Positions 7,626 through 13,178 of a DNA stretch of 13,178 bases are shown piece after piece. Location of the stretch: the NCBI GenBank assembly GCA_012512335.1, contig JAAZEK010000357.1, positions 1-13,178 on the forward strand, given 5' to 3'. The stretch comes from Clostridiales bacterium. GTDB taxonomy: Bacteria > Bacillota > Clostridia > Caldicoprobacterales > DTU083. Below the pieces are notes generated by a model, which saw nothing but the letters and a program-made list of their open reading frames with translations, had not been told where the DNA came from and made no database searches. Position 1 is the first letter of the stretch; every line of letters starts with the position of its first letter. The translations under genes were made by a program, and so were the position numbers.

Positions 7626-8585
7626 ATGAATCCAGATCCAGTTGCTTTTCAAGTTTTCGGTCAAAATATCTATTGGTATGGAATACTAATTTCTGCTGGT
7701 ATGTTATTTGGAATTATACTTGCAATGCGGAATGCCAAAATTTTTGATTTGGATCAAGATGCTATAGTTGATTTGACTTTGCTGGTTATTCCCCTTGCTA
7801 TTGTAGGGGCACGTCTTTATTATGTAGTATTTGAGTGGGGTCAATATAAAGGCAATCTATTGGATATCTTTAATATCAGAAAAGGTGGTCTTGCTATTTA
7901 CGGTGGTGTAATTGGAGGTGTTATAGCTGGTCTCATTTATGCTAAGTGGAAAAAACAAGACTTCTGGAATCTTGCGGATATTTGCGCACCTAGCCTAATT
8001 CTAGGTCAAGCAATAGGACGCTGGGGCAATTACATTAATCAGGAGGCCTATGGATTTGCTGTAAGAAATCCAGAATGGCAGTGGTTTCCAGCTGCGGTGT
8101 TCATAGAAGCCAATCAACGCTGGCATTTGGCAACCTTCTTTTACGAGTCATTTTGGAACTTTATAGTATTTTTCATTTTAATGTCCTATCGAAAGCACAG
8201 GAAAAAAACAGGTGAAGTTTTCCTCTTATACTTAATTCTCTATTCTGTAGGCCGATTCTTTATAGAAGGTCTTCGCACAGACAGTTTATACATAGGTAAC
8301 ATTCGAGTATCTCAATTGTTTAGCGCTATTTTGTTTGTTGGAGCTATAGTGATGTTTGTCTATCGAAGAAAACATTCTCCAGCGGAGGAAATGGAAGTTG
8401 CTGGAATGTCTGATATAGAAAGTGCAGAAACCATAAAGACCGTTGAAGTCAAAGAAGAAATCATAGACACTATTGTAGACGAAGAAGAAACTATAAAAAC
8501 TGTTGTAGAAGATAATATTGATGAATCTGTTGTAGAAGTAGCCGAGGCTTTTGATGAAGTTGAAAGCTATGATAATCAGGACTAG
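7626..8585 (+). CDS. lgt: Prolipoprotein diacylglyceryl transferase with acidic C-terminal tail
   Basis: Lgt is a membrane enzyme that moves the diacylglyceryl group of phosphatidylglycerol onto the lipobox cysteine of prolipoproteins, the first step of lipoprotein maturation. The Lgt signature is seen as GRWGNYINQEAYG at residues 131-143, and the family's hydrophobic segments cover about 1-246. Tyr92 (LAIYGG) stands where E. coli and B. subtilis have the HGG histidine; I believe Tyr is common here in Clostridia. At 319 residues it is longer than the usual 250-280. The extra length is a soluble tail, 247-319, with 25 Asp/Glu among 73 residues and the hexamer ETIKTV at 268-273 and again at 288-293. 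It has its own promoter, and its upstream neighbour encodes a lipoprotein that is a likely substrate. GGAGTG precedes the ATG. Confidence 0.95.
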   Translation: MNPDPVAFQVFGQNIYWYGILISAGMLFGIILAMRNAKIFDLDQDAIVDLTLLVIPLAIVGARLYYVVFEWGQYKGNLLDIFNIRKGGLAIYGGVIGGVIAGLIYAKWKKQDFWNLADICAPSLILGQAIGRWGNYINQEAYGFAVRNPEWQWFPAAVFIEANQRWHLATFFYESFWNFIVFFILMSYRKHRKKTGEVFLLYLILYSVGRFFIEGLRTDSLYIGNIRVSQLFSAILFVGAIVMFVYRRKHSPAEEMEVAGMSDIESAETIKTVEVKEEIIDTIVDEEETIKTVVEDNIDESVVEVAEAFDEVESYDNQD

Positions 8586-8743
8586 TTGATTCCGTCTCCT
8601 AATCTAGATACATGAGGGTATCTGCTAATAAACTTTCGTCAAATATAATAGATGGCATGAAAATAAAATAGTTGGGAAAAGATATTAACGAGTTTAGAAC
8701 CCAAATCATGCAATTTTAGATTTAACGAAAGGAGTGGACATAA

Positions 8744-9127
8744 ATGGCAGACAACATGGACCAAGTAAGGAGAGAAGATGAGAATAAAGAGGGCAAAAGT
8801 TGGATTGGAGTTATCATCCGCTTTATTGTAGCAGCAATTGTTTTAATGGTTACAGCTTGGTTAACACCAGGGTTTTCACAAATGAGGTTTGGAACCGCCT
8901 TGATCGCAGCTTTAGTAATTGCGGTTATAGATTGGGCTATACAGCGGGTATTTAAGATAGACGCTTCCCCTTTTGGTAGGGGTATTGTCGGATTCATCAT
9001 TTCCGCCGCCATAATCTACCTTACACAGTTTCTAGTTCCAGGTATGAGTATCAGCATTTGGGGAGCCATCATTGCATCTCTAATTATTGGTATCATTGAT
9101 GCAATCATCCCCACTCGTGTTATGTAA
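8744..9127 (+). CDS. YvlD-like 'phage holin family' membrane protein (PF04020 type)
   Basis: This 127-residue protein has a charged N-terminus (1-18) and four predicted membrane helices at about 20-41, 49-70, 78-98 and 102-123. A short loop ASPFGRGIVGF comes before the third helix and the protein ends in IIDAIIPT. The four-helix layout and these loops match the PF04020 family (mycobacterial-type holin; YvlD in B. subtilis). In Firmicutes these are ordinary chromosomal membrane proteins of unknown function, some linked to envelope stress. AAAGGAG at 8728-8734 precedes the ATG. An intrinsic terminator follows, so it is probably transcribed alone or from lgt; the 158-nt gap upstream has no clear terminator. 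Confidence 0.8.
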   Translation: MADNMDQVRREDENKEGKSWIGVIIRFIVAAIVLMVTAWLTPGFSQMRFGTALIAALVIAVIDWAIQRVFKIDASPFGRGIVGFIISAAIIYLTQFLVPGMSISIWGAIIASLIIGIIDAIIPTRVM

Positions 9128-9143
9128 ATTAAATCGATAGCTG

Positions 9144-9174
9144 AAAGGACAGTGAATCAATCACTGTCCTTTTT
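9144..9174 (+). terminator. Intrinsic terminator
   Basis: A 12-bp perfect stem (AAAGGACAGTGA, 9144-9155, with 9161-9172) has a five-base loop and ends in a T-run of seven (9170 is also T in the stem's arm). It lies 17 nt after the YvlD-like gene. Confidence 0.93.
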
Positions 9175-9204
9175 GCATTTATGGTTTCATTAGAACTTGA
9201 TTCC

Positions 9205-9233
9205 TTGTCATGCTAGCTTATTTGCTGTATAAT
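9205..9233 (+). promoter_or_regulatory. Sigma-A promoter for the DUF1836 gene
   Basis: TTGTCA (9205-9210) and TATAAT (9228-9233) are 17 bp apart, close to consensus. Transcription would start near 9240, giving a leader of about 57 nt. Confidence 0.82.
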
Positions 9234-9296
9234 ATAAGGGACAGGATATAAGAATAAGAATGCTTAGGGTAAAAAATAGCAAATGAGGATGTGGTA

Positions 9297-9899
9297 ATGT
9301 TTATGAAGGAAGATTTGCTGACTCAGCTTTTTGAACTTATCAACAACAGTGAAGACATCCAAATAGATGAAATTCCAGAATACCATCTTTATATCTCTCA
9401 ATTGGAGGAGTTCTTTGACAAGAAGCTCAAGAAAAGCAATGGGGACGAAGATGAGCGTAAAACCATATCCAAAACCATGATTCAAAACTACATAAAAGAT
9501 GGTCTACTGATGCCACCAGAGGGGAAATCTTACAACAGTAGTCATGTTATTCTGCTTAGCCTTATCTATAATCTTAAGTACATACTCTCTATTCGTGATA
9601 TCCGAAGACTCCTTAACCCAATTCTTGCAGATATAGAACATGAAGACAGTGCTATGGGAATAGAAAGTCTGTATGAAAGCTACCTCGAGCTAAAGCAGGA
9701 TTCAATACAAATCCTGATATCTTCTTTGGAGAATTTGACGCTTAAGGTGGATAAGCAAATAGCTGACGCTAATAAGCCTGAGGAAGAGGAGCAACAGCTT
9801 AAGCTATTACTCTTTATTTCCGCATTGGTTTCTGAAGCAAATCAACGAAAAAAGATTGCCGAATTCATAATAGAAAAATATTTTAATTTAGATAATTAA
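9297..9899 (+). CDS. DUF1836 domain protein, putative DNA-binding regulator
   Basis: This 200-residue protein is acidic and mostly helical. Residues about 55-107 (TISKTMIQNYIKDGLL, then MPPEGKSYNSSHVILLSLIY and LSIRDIRRLL) match the DUF1836 pattern, a MerR-like winged helix-turn-helix region in which a Tyr/Lys-rich first helix is followed by an 'xSxxHxxxLxxIxxLKxxLSIxxIxxLL' stretch. DNA binding and its targets are not established here. I chose the ATG at 9297 because GAGG (9285-9288) stands 8 nt before it; the in-frame GTG at 9291 is only 2 nt from that site, and a further ATG lies at 9303. It has its own promoter and terminator, so it is a single-gene unit. Confidence 0.78.
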   Translation: MFMKEDLLTQLFELINNSEDIQIDEIPEYHLYISQLEEFFDKKLKKSNGDEDERKTISKTMIQNYIKDGLLMPPEGKSYNSSHVILLSLIYNLKYILSIRDIRRLLNPILADIEHEDSAMGIESLYESYLELKQDSIQILISSLENLTLKVDKQIADANKPEEEEQQLKLLLFISALVSEANQRKKIAEFIIEKYFNLDN

Positions 9900-9906
9900 T
9901 CATTTT

Positions 9907-9941
9907 CAGTCCGGACATACTGTCCCGGACTGTTTTATTTT
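9907..9941 (+). terminator. Intrinsic terminator after the DUF1836 gene
   Basis: CAGTCCGG (9907-9914) pairs with CCGGACTG (9925-9932). ACA/TGT extends the helix across a one-base bulge, and TTTTATTTTT follows. A second, smaller hairpin (TTTGGC 9940-9945 with GCCAAA 9958-9963) lies directly downstream but has no T-run after it. Confidence 0.9.
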
Positions 9942-10020
9942 TGGCCTTCATAAAAGAGCCAAAGATGCTTAGCGTAAATTGTGGAAATTGTGAAAATATT
10001 CGAATTCATCTCAATAATAG

Positions 10021-10049
10021 TTGAAATATAGTTTTCTATACTATACAAT
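10021..10049 (+). promoter_or_regulatory. Sigma-A promoter for the small HAxxRYxER protein
   Basis: TTGAAA (10021-10026) and TACAAT (10044-10049) are 17 bp apart. The surrounding DNA is very AT-rich, so an offset TATACA at 10042-10047 could be used instead. The leader would be about 60 nt. Confidence 0.7.
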
Positions 10050-10105
10050 ATAGTTAAGCAAAACAAATAAGCGGTTTGATGCCATTTCTTTGGCAGATCC
10101 GTCAG

Positions 10106-10111
10106 AGGAGG
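10106..10111 (+). promoter_or_regulatory. Ribosome binding site that fixes the small protein's start at TTG 10120
   Basis: AGGAGG ends 8 nt before TTG 10120. The in-frame ATG at 10114 is only 2 nt away from it, too close, and TTG 10090 lies upstream of it. Confidence 0.6.
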
Positions 10112-10119
10112 AGATGTCG

Positions 10120-10437
10120 TTGAGCAAAAAAAATTCACGTGGGAAGAGAACGCGTCCCCGCAATCACAAAGCCAATCCTCTTATGGGTAATTACATAATA
10201 CCTACTGAGCATGCCATTAAACGCTATCAAGAACGTATTCGGATGATGAATCTACATAAGACACAAAATGCCATAATCGAAGGTGTTAGACATAGTCGTC
10301 TTATCGCACTTACCAAATACGGTGATCGAGAAATTAGGGAAAATAGAGGGATAGTATTCGTATGTGAAATGCAGGGAAGCCAACTATATGTTATTACAGT
10401 TTTAATCAGTGAAGTAGATTTACGTTTTGTTATCTGA
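10120..10437 (+). CDS. Small basic hypothetical protein, possibly DUF4258/RelE-like fold
   Basis: The protein has 105 residues from the TTG start. The first 25 are strongly basic (MSKKNSRGKRTRPRNHKAN). A segment IPTEHAIKRYQERI follows; its HAxxRYxER pattern resembles the opening helix of DUF4258 and related RelE/ParE-superfamily small proteins. The rest alternates strands (RLIALTKYGDREI, IVFVCEM, QLYVITVLI), which would suit a small alpha/beta fold ending in a sheet. No antitoxin or partner lies next to it, and it has its own promoter and a likely terminator. I do not know its function. The fold match is by eye from a short motif and may be wrong; a nucleic-acid-binding role is only a guess from the basic N-terminus. 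Confidence 0.7.
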   Translation: MSKKNSRGKRTRPRNHKANPLMGNYIIPTEHAIKRYQERIRMMNLHKTQNAIIEGVRHSRLIALTKYGDREIRENRGIVFVCEMQGSQLYVITVLISEVDLRFVI

Positions 10438-10539
10438 GCAATAAAGTATTATGAGTATTAGAAACCTAACTATGCTCTTAAGTACGGTATGGTATGTTTT
10501 GTCTTGTATTGAAAAGAGAATTAAATAGCTATTTGTTAT

Positions 10540-10568
10540 AACGAGCTCAATTTGCTTGTTTTTTTTTG
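10540..10568 (+). terminator. Likely intrinsic terminator, overlapping the pncB promoter
   Basis: AACGAGC (10540-10546) pairs with GCTTGTT (10554-10560) through one G-U pair, with a seven-base loop and a T-run to about 10567. The stem is short and only moderately GC-rich. The T-run and 3' arm overlap the -35 region of the next promoter. Confidence 0.55.
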
Positions 10569-10583
10569 CTTGCAGTGTATAAT
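10556..10583 (+). promoter_or_regulatory. Sigma-A promoter for pncB
   Basis: TATAAT at 10578-10583 is a perfect -10. The best -35 is TTGTTT (10556-10561) at a 16-bp spacing. The start would be near 10590, about 33 nt before pncB. No NAD-responsive element is recognisable in this short leader. Confidence 0.65.
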
Positions 10584-10622
10584 AAAGAGAAACATTAATC
10601 TAACTGTGAGGCGAATTAATTA

Positions 10623-12047
10623 ATGAGAAATCTAACTATGATGACGGACCTTTATCAATTAACCATGATGTATGGTTACTATAAAACCAATAATCACCTA
10701 CGGCAGGCTGTGTTCGATATGACATTTCGCCAGGCTAACAATAACAGTGCTTACGCCATAGCAGCTGGTCTAGAACAGTTTCTTGAATATATAGAGAACC
10801 TTTATTTTTCCGAGGATGATCTGAATTATCTAGACAGCTTGAATTTATTCGATAACAACTTTTTGGATTTGTTGCGTAATCTGCGTTTTACTGGTGATAT
10901 TCACGCTGTTCCTGAAGGTACTGTGGTCTTTCCTAATGAACCAATGGTTCGTGTAAAGGCACCTTTAATTGAAGCCCAATTAATTGAAACAGCTCTACTC
11001 AATATAATAAATCATCAAACTCTCATTGCAACAAAAGCTAGTCGAGTTGTCATGGCTGCTCAAGGAGACAATGTACTAGAGTTCGGATTGAGGCGAGCTC
11101 AGGGTCCAGATGCAGGTATTTACGGAGCTCGAGCTGCCATTATTGGTGGTTGTTCCGGTACTTCAAATGTAATGTCAGGTCAAATGTTTGATATACCGGT
11201 AAGCGGCACACATAGCCATAGCTGGGTAATGAGTTTTCCTGATGAGCTATCTGCATTTCGAGCATATGCAGATGCTTTTCCCGATGCTTGTCTACTTCTG
11301 GTAGACACATACAACACTTTAAAGAGTGGAATGCCAAATGCTATAACTGTGTTTAAAGAGTTAAAGGATAAAGGTCATGAGCCTGTTGGAATCCGATTAG
11401 ATTCTGGTGACCTAGCCTACCTAAGTAAGAAAGCACGAATCATGCTTGATGATGCAGGTTTTCCCAATGCAAAGATAGTAGCGTCCAATGATCTGGATGA
11501 AGAATTAATTTGGGATTTAAAGGCGCAGGGGGCAAAAATAGATACTTATGGTGTTGGCACGGCCTTAATCACAAGCAAGGGTTGCCCAGCTCTGGGTGGC
11601 GTTTATAAGATGTCCGCTGAAGAGGTCAATGGAGAATTGGTACCAAAGATAAAAATATCCGAGAACCACGAAAAAATAACAAATCCTGGTTTCAAGAAAG
11701 TAGCCAGAATCTATAACGGCGGGGGAAAGGCTGTGGCTGATTTGGTTATGCTAGAAGAAGAGTCGATTGATACAGAAAAGCCCCTAACCATATTTGATCC
11801 TTTGGCAACTTGGAAGAGGATGACAATTAATAATTTTACTATTAAGGAATTGCTGGTTCCTATATATAAGAATGGTGAACTAATATATGAAACACCTCTG
11901 TTAATGGATATACAGGCATACGCCAAGGAAGAGCTAGATACATTTTGGGATGAGTATAAGCGCTTAAATAACCCTCACGTCTATAAGGTGGATCTTTCTC
12001 AGAAGCTTTATGATTTAAAACAACAGCTACTTAAGGAGTATTCTTAA
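10623..12047 (+). CDS. pncB: Nicotinate phosphoribosyltransferase
   Basis: The enzyme joins nicotinate to PRPP, using ATP, to make nicotinate mononucleotide in the NAD salvage (Preiss-Handler) pathway. The 474 residues are full length for the Gram-positive form. The N-terminus MTDLYQLTMMYGYY is characteristic. Further landmarks are the LEFGLRRAQGPDAG phosphoribosyl-site stretch, SGTHSHSWVMSF at 194-205, RLDSGDLAYLSKKAR, and YGVGTALITS. His199 in THSHSW stands where the phosphorylated histidine of the family (AHEW in E. coli) would align; that alignment is by eye. The ATG at 10623 follows GAGG at 10608-10611. The gene has its own promoter and terminator. Its presence means the cell can scavenge nicotinate for the NAD that Rnf and other pathways use. 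Confidence 0.96.
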   Translation: MRNLTMMTDLYQLTMMYGYYKTNNHLRQAVFDMTFRQANNNSAYAIAAGLEQFLEYIENLYFSEDDLNYLDSLNLFDNNFLDLLRNLRFTGDIHAVPEGTVVFPNEPMVRVKAPLIEAQLIETALLNIINHQTLIATKASRVVMAAQGDNVLEFGLRRAQGPDAGIYGARAAIIGGCSGTSNVMSGQMFDIPVSGTHSHSWVMSFPDELSAFRAYADAFPDACLLLVDTYNTLKSGMPNAITVFKELKDKGHEPVGIRLDSGDLAYLSKKARIMLDDAGFPNAKIVASNDLDEELIWDLKAQGAKIDTYGVGTALITSKGCPALGGVYKMSAEEVNGELVPKIKISENHEKITNPGFKKVARIYNGGGKAVADLVMLEEESIDTEKPLTIFDPLATWKRMTINNFTIKELLVPIYKNGELIYETPLLMDIQAYAKEELDTFWDEYKRLNNPHVYKVDLSQKLYDLKQQLLKEYS

Positions 12048-12077
12048 GAATAAGTGAATAAAAAAAATAGAAAGTTA

Positions 12078-12125
12078 GCCCATGATAGTCCGAGAAATGA
12101 GACTAGCCATGGGTCTCTTTTTTTT
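12078..12125 (+). terminator. Intrinsic terminator after pncB
   Basis: GCCCATG (12078-12084) pairs with CATGGGT (12108-12114). An inner helix TAGTC/GACTA (12086-12090 with 12101-12105) is joined across small bulges, and an eight-base T-run follows at 12118-12125. Confidence 0.9.
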
Positions 12126-12205
12126 ATCTATTTTCATATGATAATAATAGGATAGAGATATTTTACTTTAAAAAGATATTTATCCAATATTTTAGGGGTG
12201 ATTAT

Positions 12206-13063
12206 ATGAAATTTGGTTTGGCTTTGTCTGGAGGTGCAACTAGGGGAGCTGCTCACATAGGCGCAATGAAGGCTTTGGAAGAAGCTGGACTGGTGCCTTC
12301 TTGGATTTCTGGTACAAGTGCGGGGAGCATGGTCGCCGCTCTATATGCTAGTGGCTACAGCGTGGATGAGATGGAAGATATAGCGCTATCATTAACTAAG
12401 GGCATTTACGATACCGATTATTTAGGGATAATAAGTGGTATTCTACAATGGATTATATTTAAAAACACTAACTGGGATGGACTGATGAAAGGAAAAAAAC
12501 TTGAAGTTCTCATGAAAAAGTGGACAGATGGAAAGTGGATGCGAGATAGTAAAATACCATTGGCAATTACGGCAGTAGATATCAACTCTGGCAAAACCGT
12601 TATCTTTGTTAATAACAAACGTATACTAGAGGATGATAATCACACTATATACAGGGATGATGTTACTATGTATGAGGCTGTCAGAGCAAGTATTGCAATT
12701 CCAGTGATATTTAAGCCTATTATTTTACGCGGCATGAGATTGGTAGATGGTGGAGTTACAGATAGTGTTCCTACTGATGTTTTGAAGAAGATGGGTGCAA
12801 AAAAAATAATAGGTATTAATTTGGGTTATAGCGGTGAACGAAGAACTGAAGTAAACAATATTTTGGAAATTGGCAATCAAACAATTGACATTATGTCTTA
12901 TAGGCTTACTAAGCTAAAGACTGAGGTTTCGGACTTTATTATTAATCCTCATATTTACGATGTGGGCATGCTGGAAGTGCACAGAATACCTGAATTAATT
13001 GAAAGAGGATACCGGGCTGTCAAGGATAACCTCTATTCGATAAATAAGGCTATTAATATCTAA
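12206..13063 (+). CDS. Patatin-like phospholipase (RssA/YlbK-like)
   Basis: A serine lipid hydrolase of the patatin family, bacterial RssA/YlbK type, about 285 residues and full length. The oxyanion-hole stretch SGGATRGAAHIG is at 8-19. The nucleophile elbow GTSAGS is at 36-41, so Ser38 is the active serine. The second catalytic residue is Asp181 in VDGGVTDSVP (DGG at 181-183). No signal peptide is present, so the protein is cytosolic or loosely membrane-bound. These proteins are thought to act on phospholipids or acyl esters; the natural substrate is not known. AGGGG precedes the ATG. No clear promoter stands out in the 81 nt between the pncB terminator and the start. Confidence 0.92.
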   Translation: MKFGLALSGGATRGAAHIGAMKALEEAGLVPSWISGTSAGSMVAALYASGYSVDEMEDIALSLTKGIYDTDYLGIISGILQWIIFKNTNWDGLMKGKKLEVLMKKWTDGKWMRDSKIPLAITAVDINSGKTVIFVNNKRILEDDNHTIYRDDVTMYEAVRASIAIPVIFKPIILRGMRLVDGGVTDSVPTDVLKKMGAKKIIGINLGYSGERRTEVNNILEIGNQTIDIMSYRLTKLKTEVSDFIINPHIYDVGMLEVHRIPELIERGYRAVKDNLYSINKAINI

Positions 13064-13135
13064 TTTCGACTCCGCTGTTTTACAAAATATTTAGTTGACT
13101 TATGCTATCTTATTAGATGAGGGGGGGATATACCA

Positions 13136-13178
13136 ATGATAAAAGAGTTTTCATGTAGAGTTTATGGATACGATAAAA
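13136..13178 (+). CDS. N-terminal fragment of an unidentified protein
   Basis: The window ends 14 codons into this gene. The ATG at 13136 follows a strong G-run ribosome site (GAGGGGGGG, 13119-13127, 8 nt away). The visible peptide, MIKEFSCRVYGYDK, is too short to identify. The 72-nt gap after the patatin gene shows no terminator. Confidence 0.55.
   Translation, partial: MIKEFSCRVYGYDK

Noticed and set aside
8606..8623. Hairpin AGATAC/GTATCT after lgt as a terminator
   Set aside because: Only 6 bp, AT-rich, and no T-run follows.
8644..8649. TATAAT upstream of the YvlD-like gene as a promoter
   Set aside because: A perfect -10, but no acceptable -35 at 16-18 bp and no TGn extension; left unassigned.
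8744..9127. Sign of a prophage because of the 'phage holin' family name
   Set aside because: PF04020/YvlD proteins are common chromosomal proteins, and no lysis, capsid or integrase gene is present.
13095..13100. TTGACT before the last partial gene as a -35 box
   Set aside because: The hexamer 17 bp downstream (TGAGGG) is not a -10 and lies in the ribosome site.

Overview
The window looks like chromosomal DNA from a low-GC, anaerobic, spore-forming Clostridia, plausibly an Alkaliphilus/Natronincola-type relative. The placement is an inference from AT-rich Gram-positive signals (strong GGAGG ribosome sites, sigma-A promoters), a complete Rnf complex in the order rnfCDGEAB, and a YhcN/YlaJ-type sporulation lipoprotein. 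All supported genes read on the plus strand. There is no tRNA, rRNA, IS element, CRISPR array or prophage block.

Layout. Positions 2-190 are the 3' end of a TauE/SafE-family membrane transporter. A 277-base gap follows, with an extended -10 promoter (about 237-245) and a roughly 200-nt leader that can fold into three consecutive hairpins. It precedes the rnfCDGEAB operon (468-5400), which encodes the membrane ferredoxin:NAD+ oxidoreductase that couples electron transfer to Na+ or H+ export. The operon is tightly packed (D/G overlap 11 nt, G/E overlap 4 nt). An orphan beta-class DNA methyltransferase (5482-6762) and a sporulation lipoprotein (6835-7464) follow with no visible terminator until a very strong hairpin at 7480-7518.

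The second half is a series of mostly single-gene units, several with their own sigma-A promoter or intrinsic terminator: lgt (7626-8585), a YvlD-like four-helix membrane protein (8744-9127), a DUF1836 putative regulator (9297-9899), a small basic protein with an HAxxRYxER motif (10120-10437), nicotinate phosphoribosyltransferase pncB (10623-12047) and a patatin-like phospholipase (12206-13063). The first 14 codons of another gene start at 13136.

Functional links. Rnf makes NADH or reduced ferredoxin and an ion gradient, and PncB supplies the NAD pool. Lgt lipidates lipoproteins such as the one encoded just upstream of it. These links are inferred from family roles. I found no clearly new multigene system. 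The items most worth a second look are the structured rnf leader, the orphan methyltransferase with an extra C-terminal domain behind rnf, the acidic repeat-bearing tail on Lgt, and the lone small HAxxRYxER protein.
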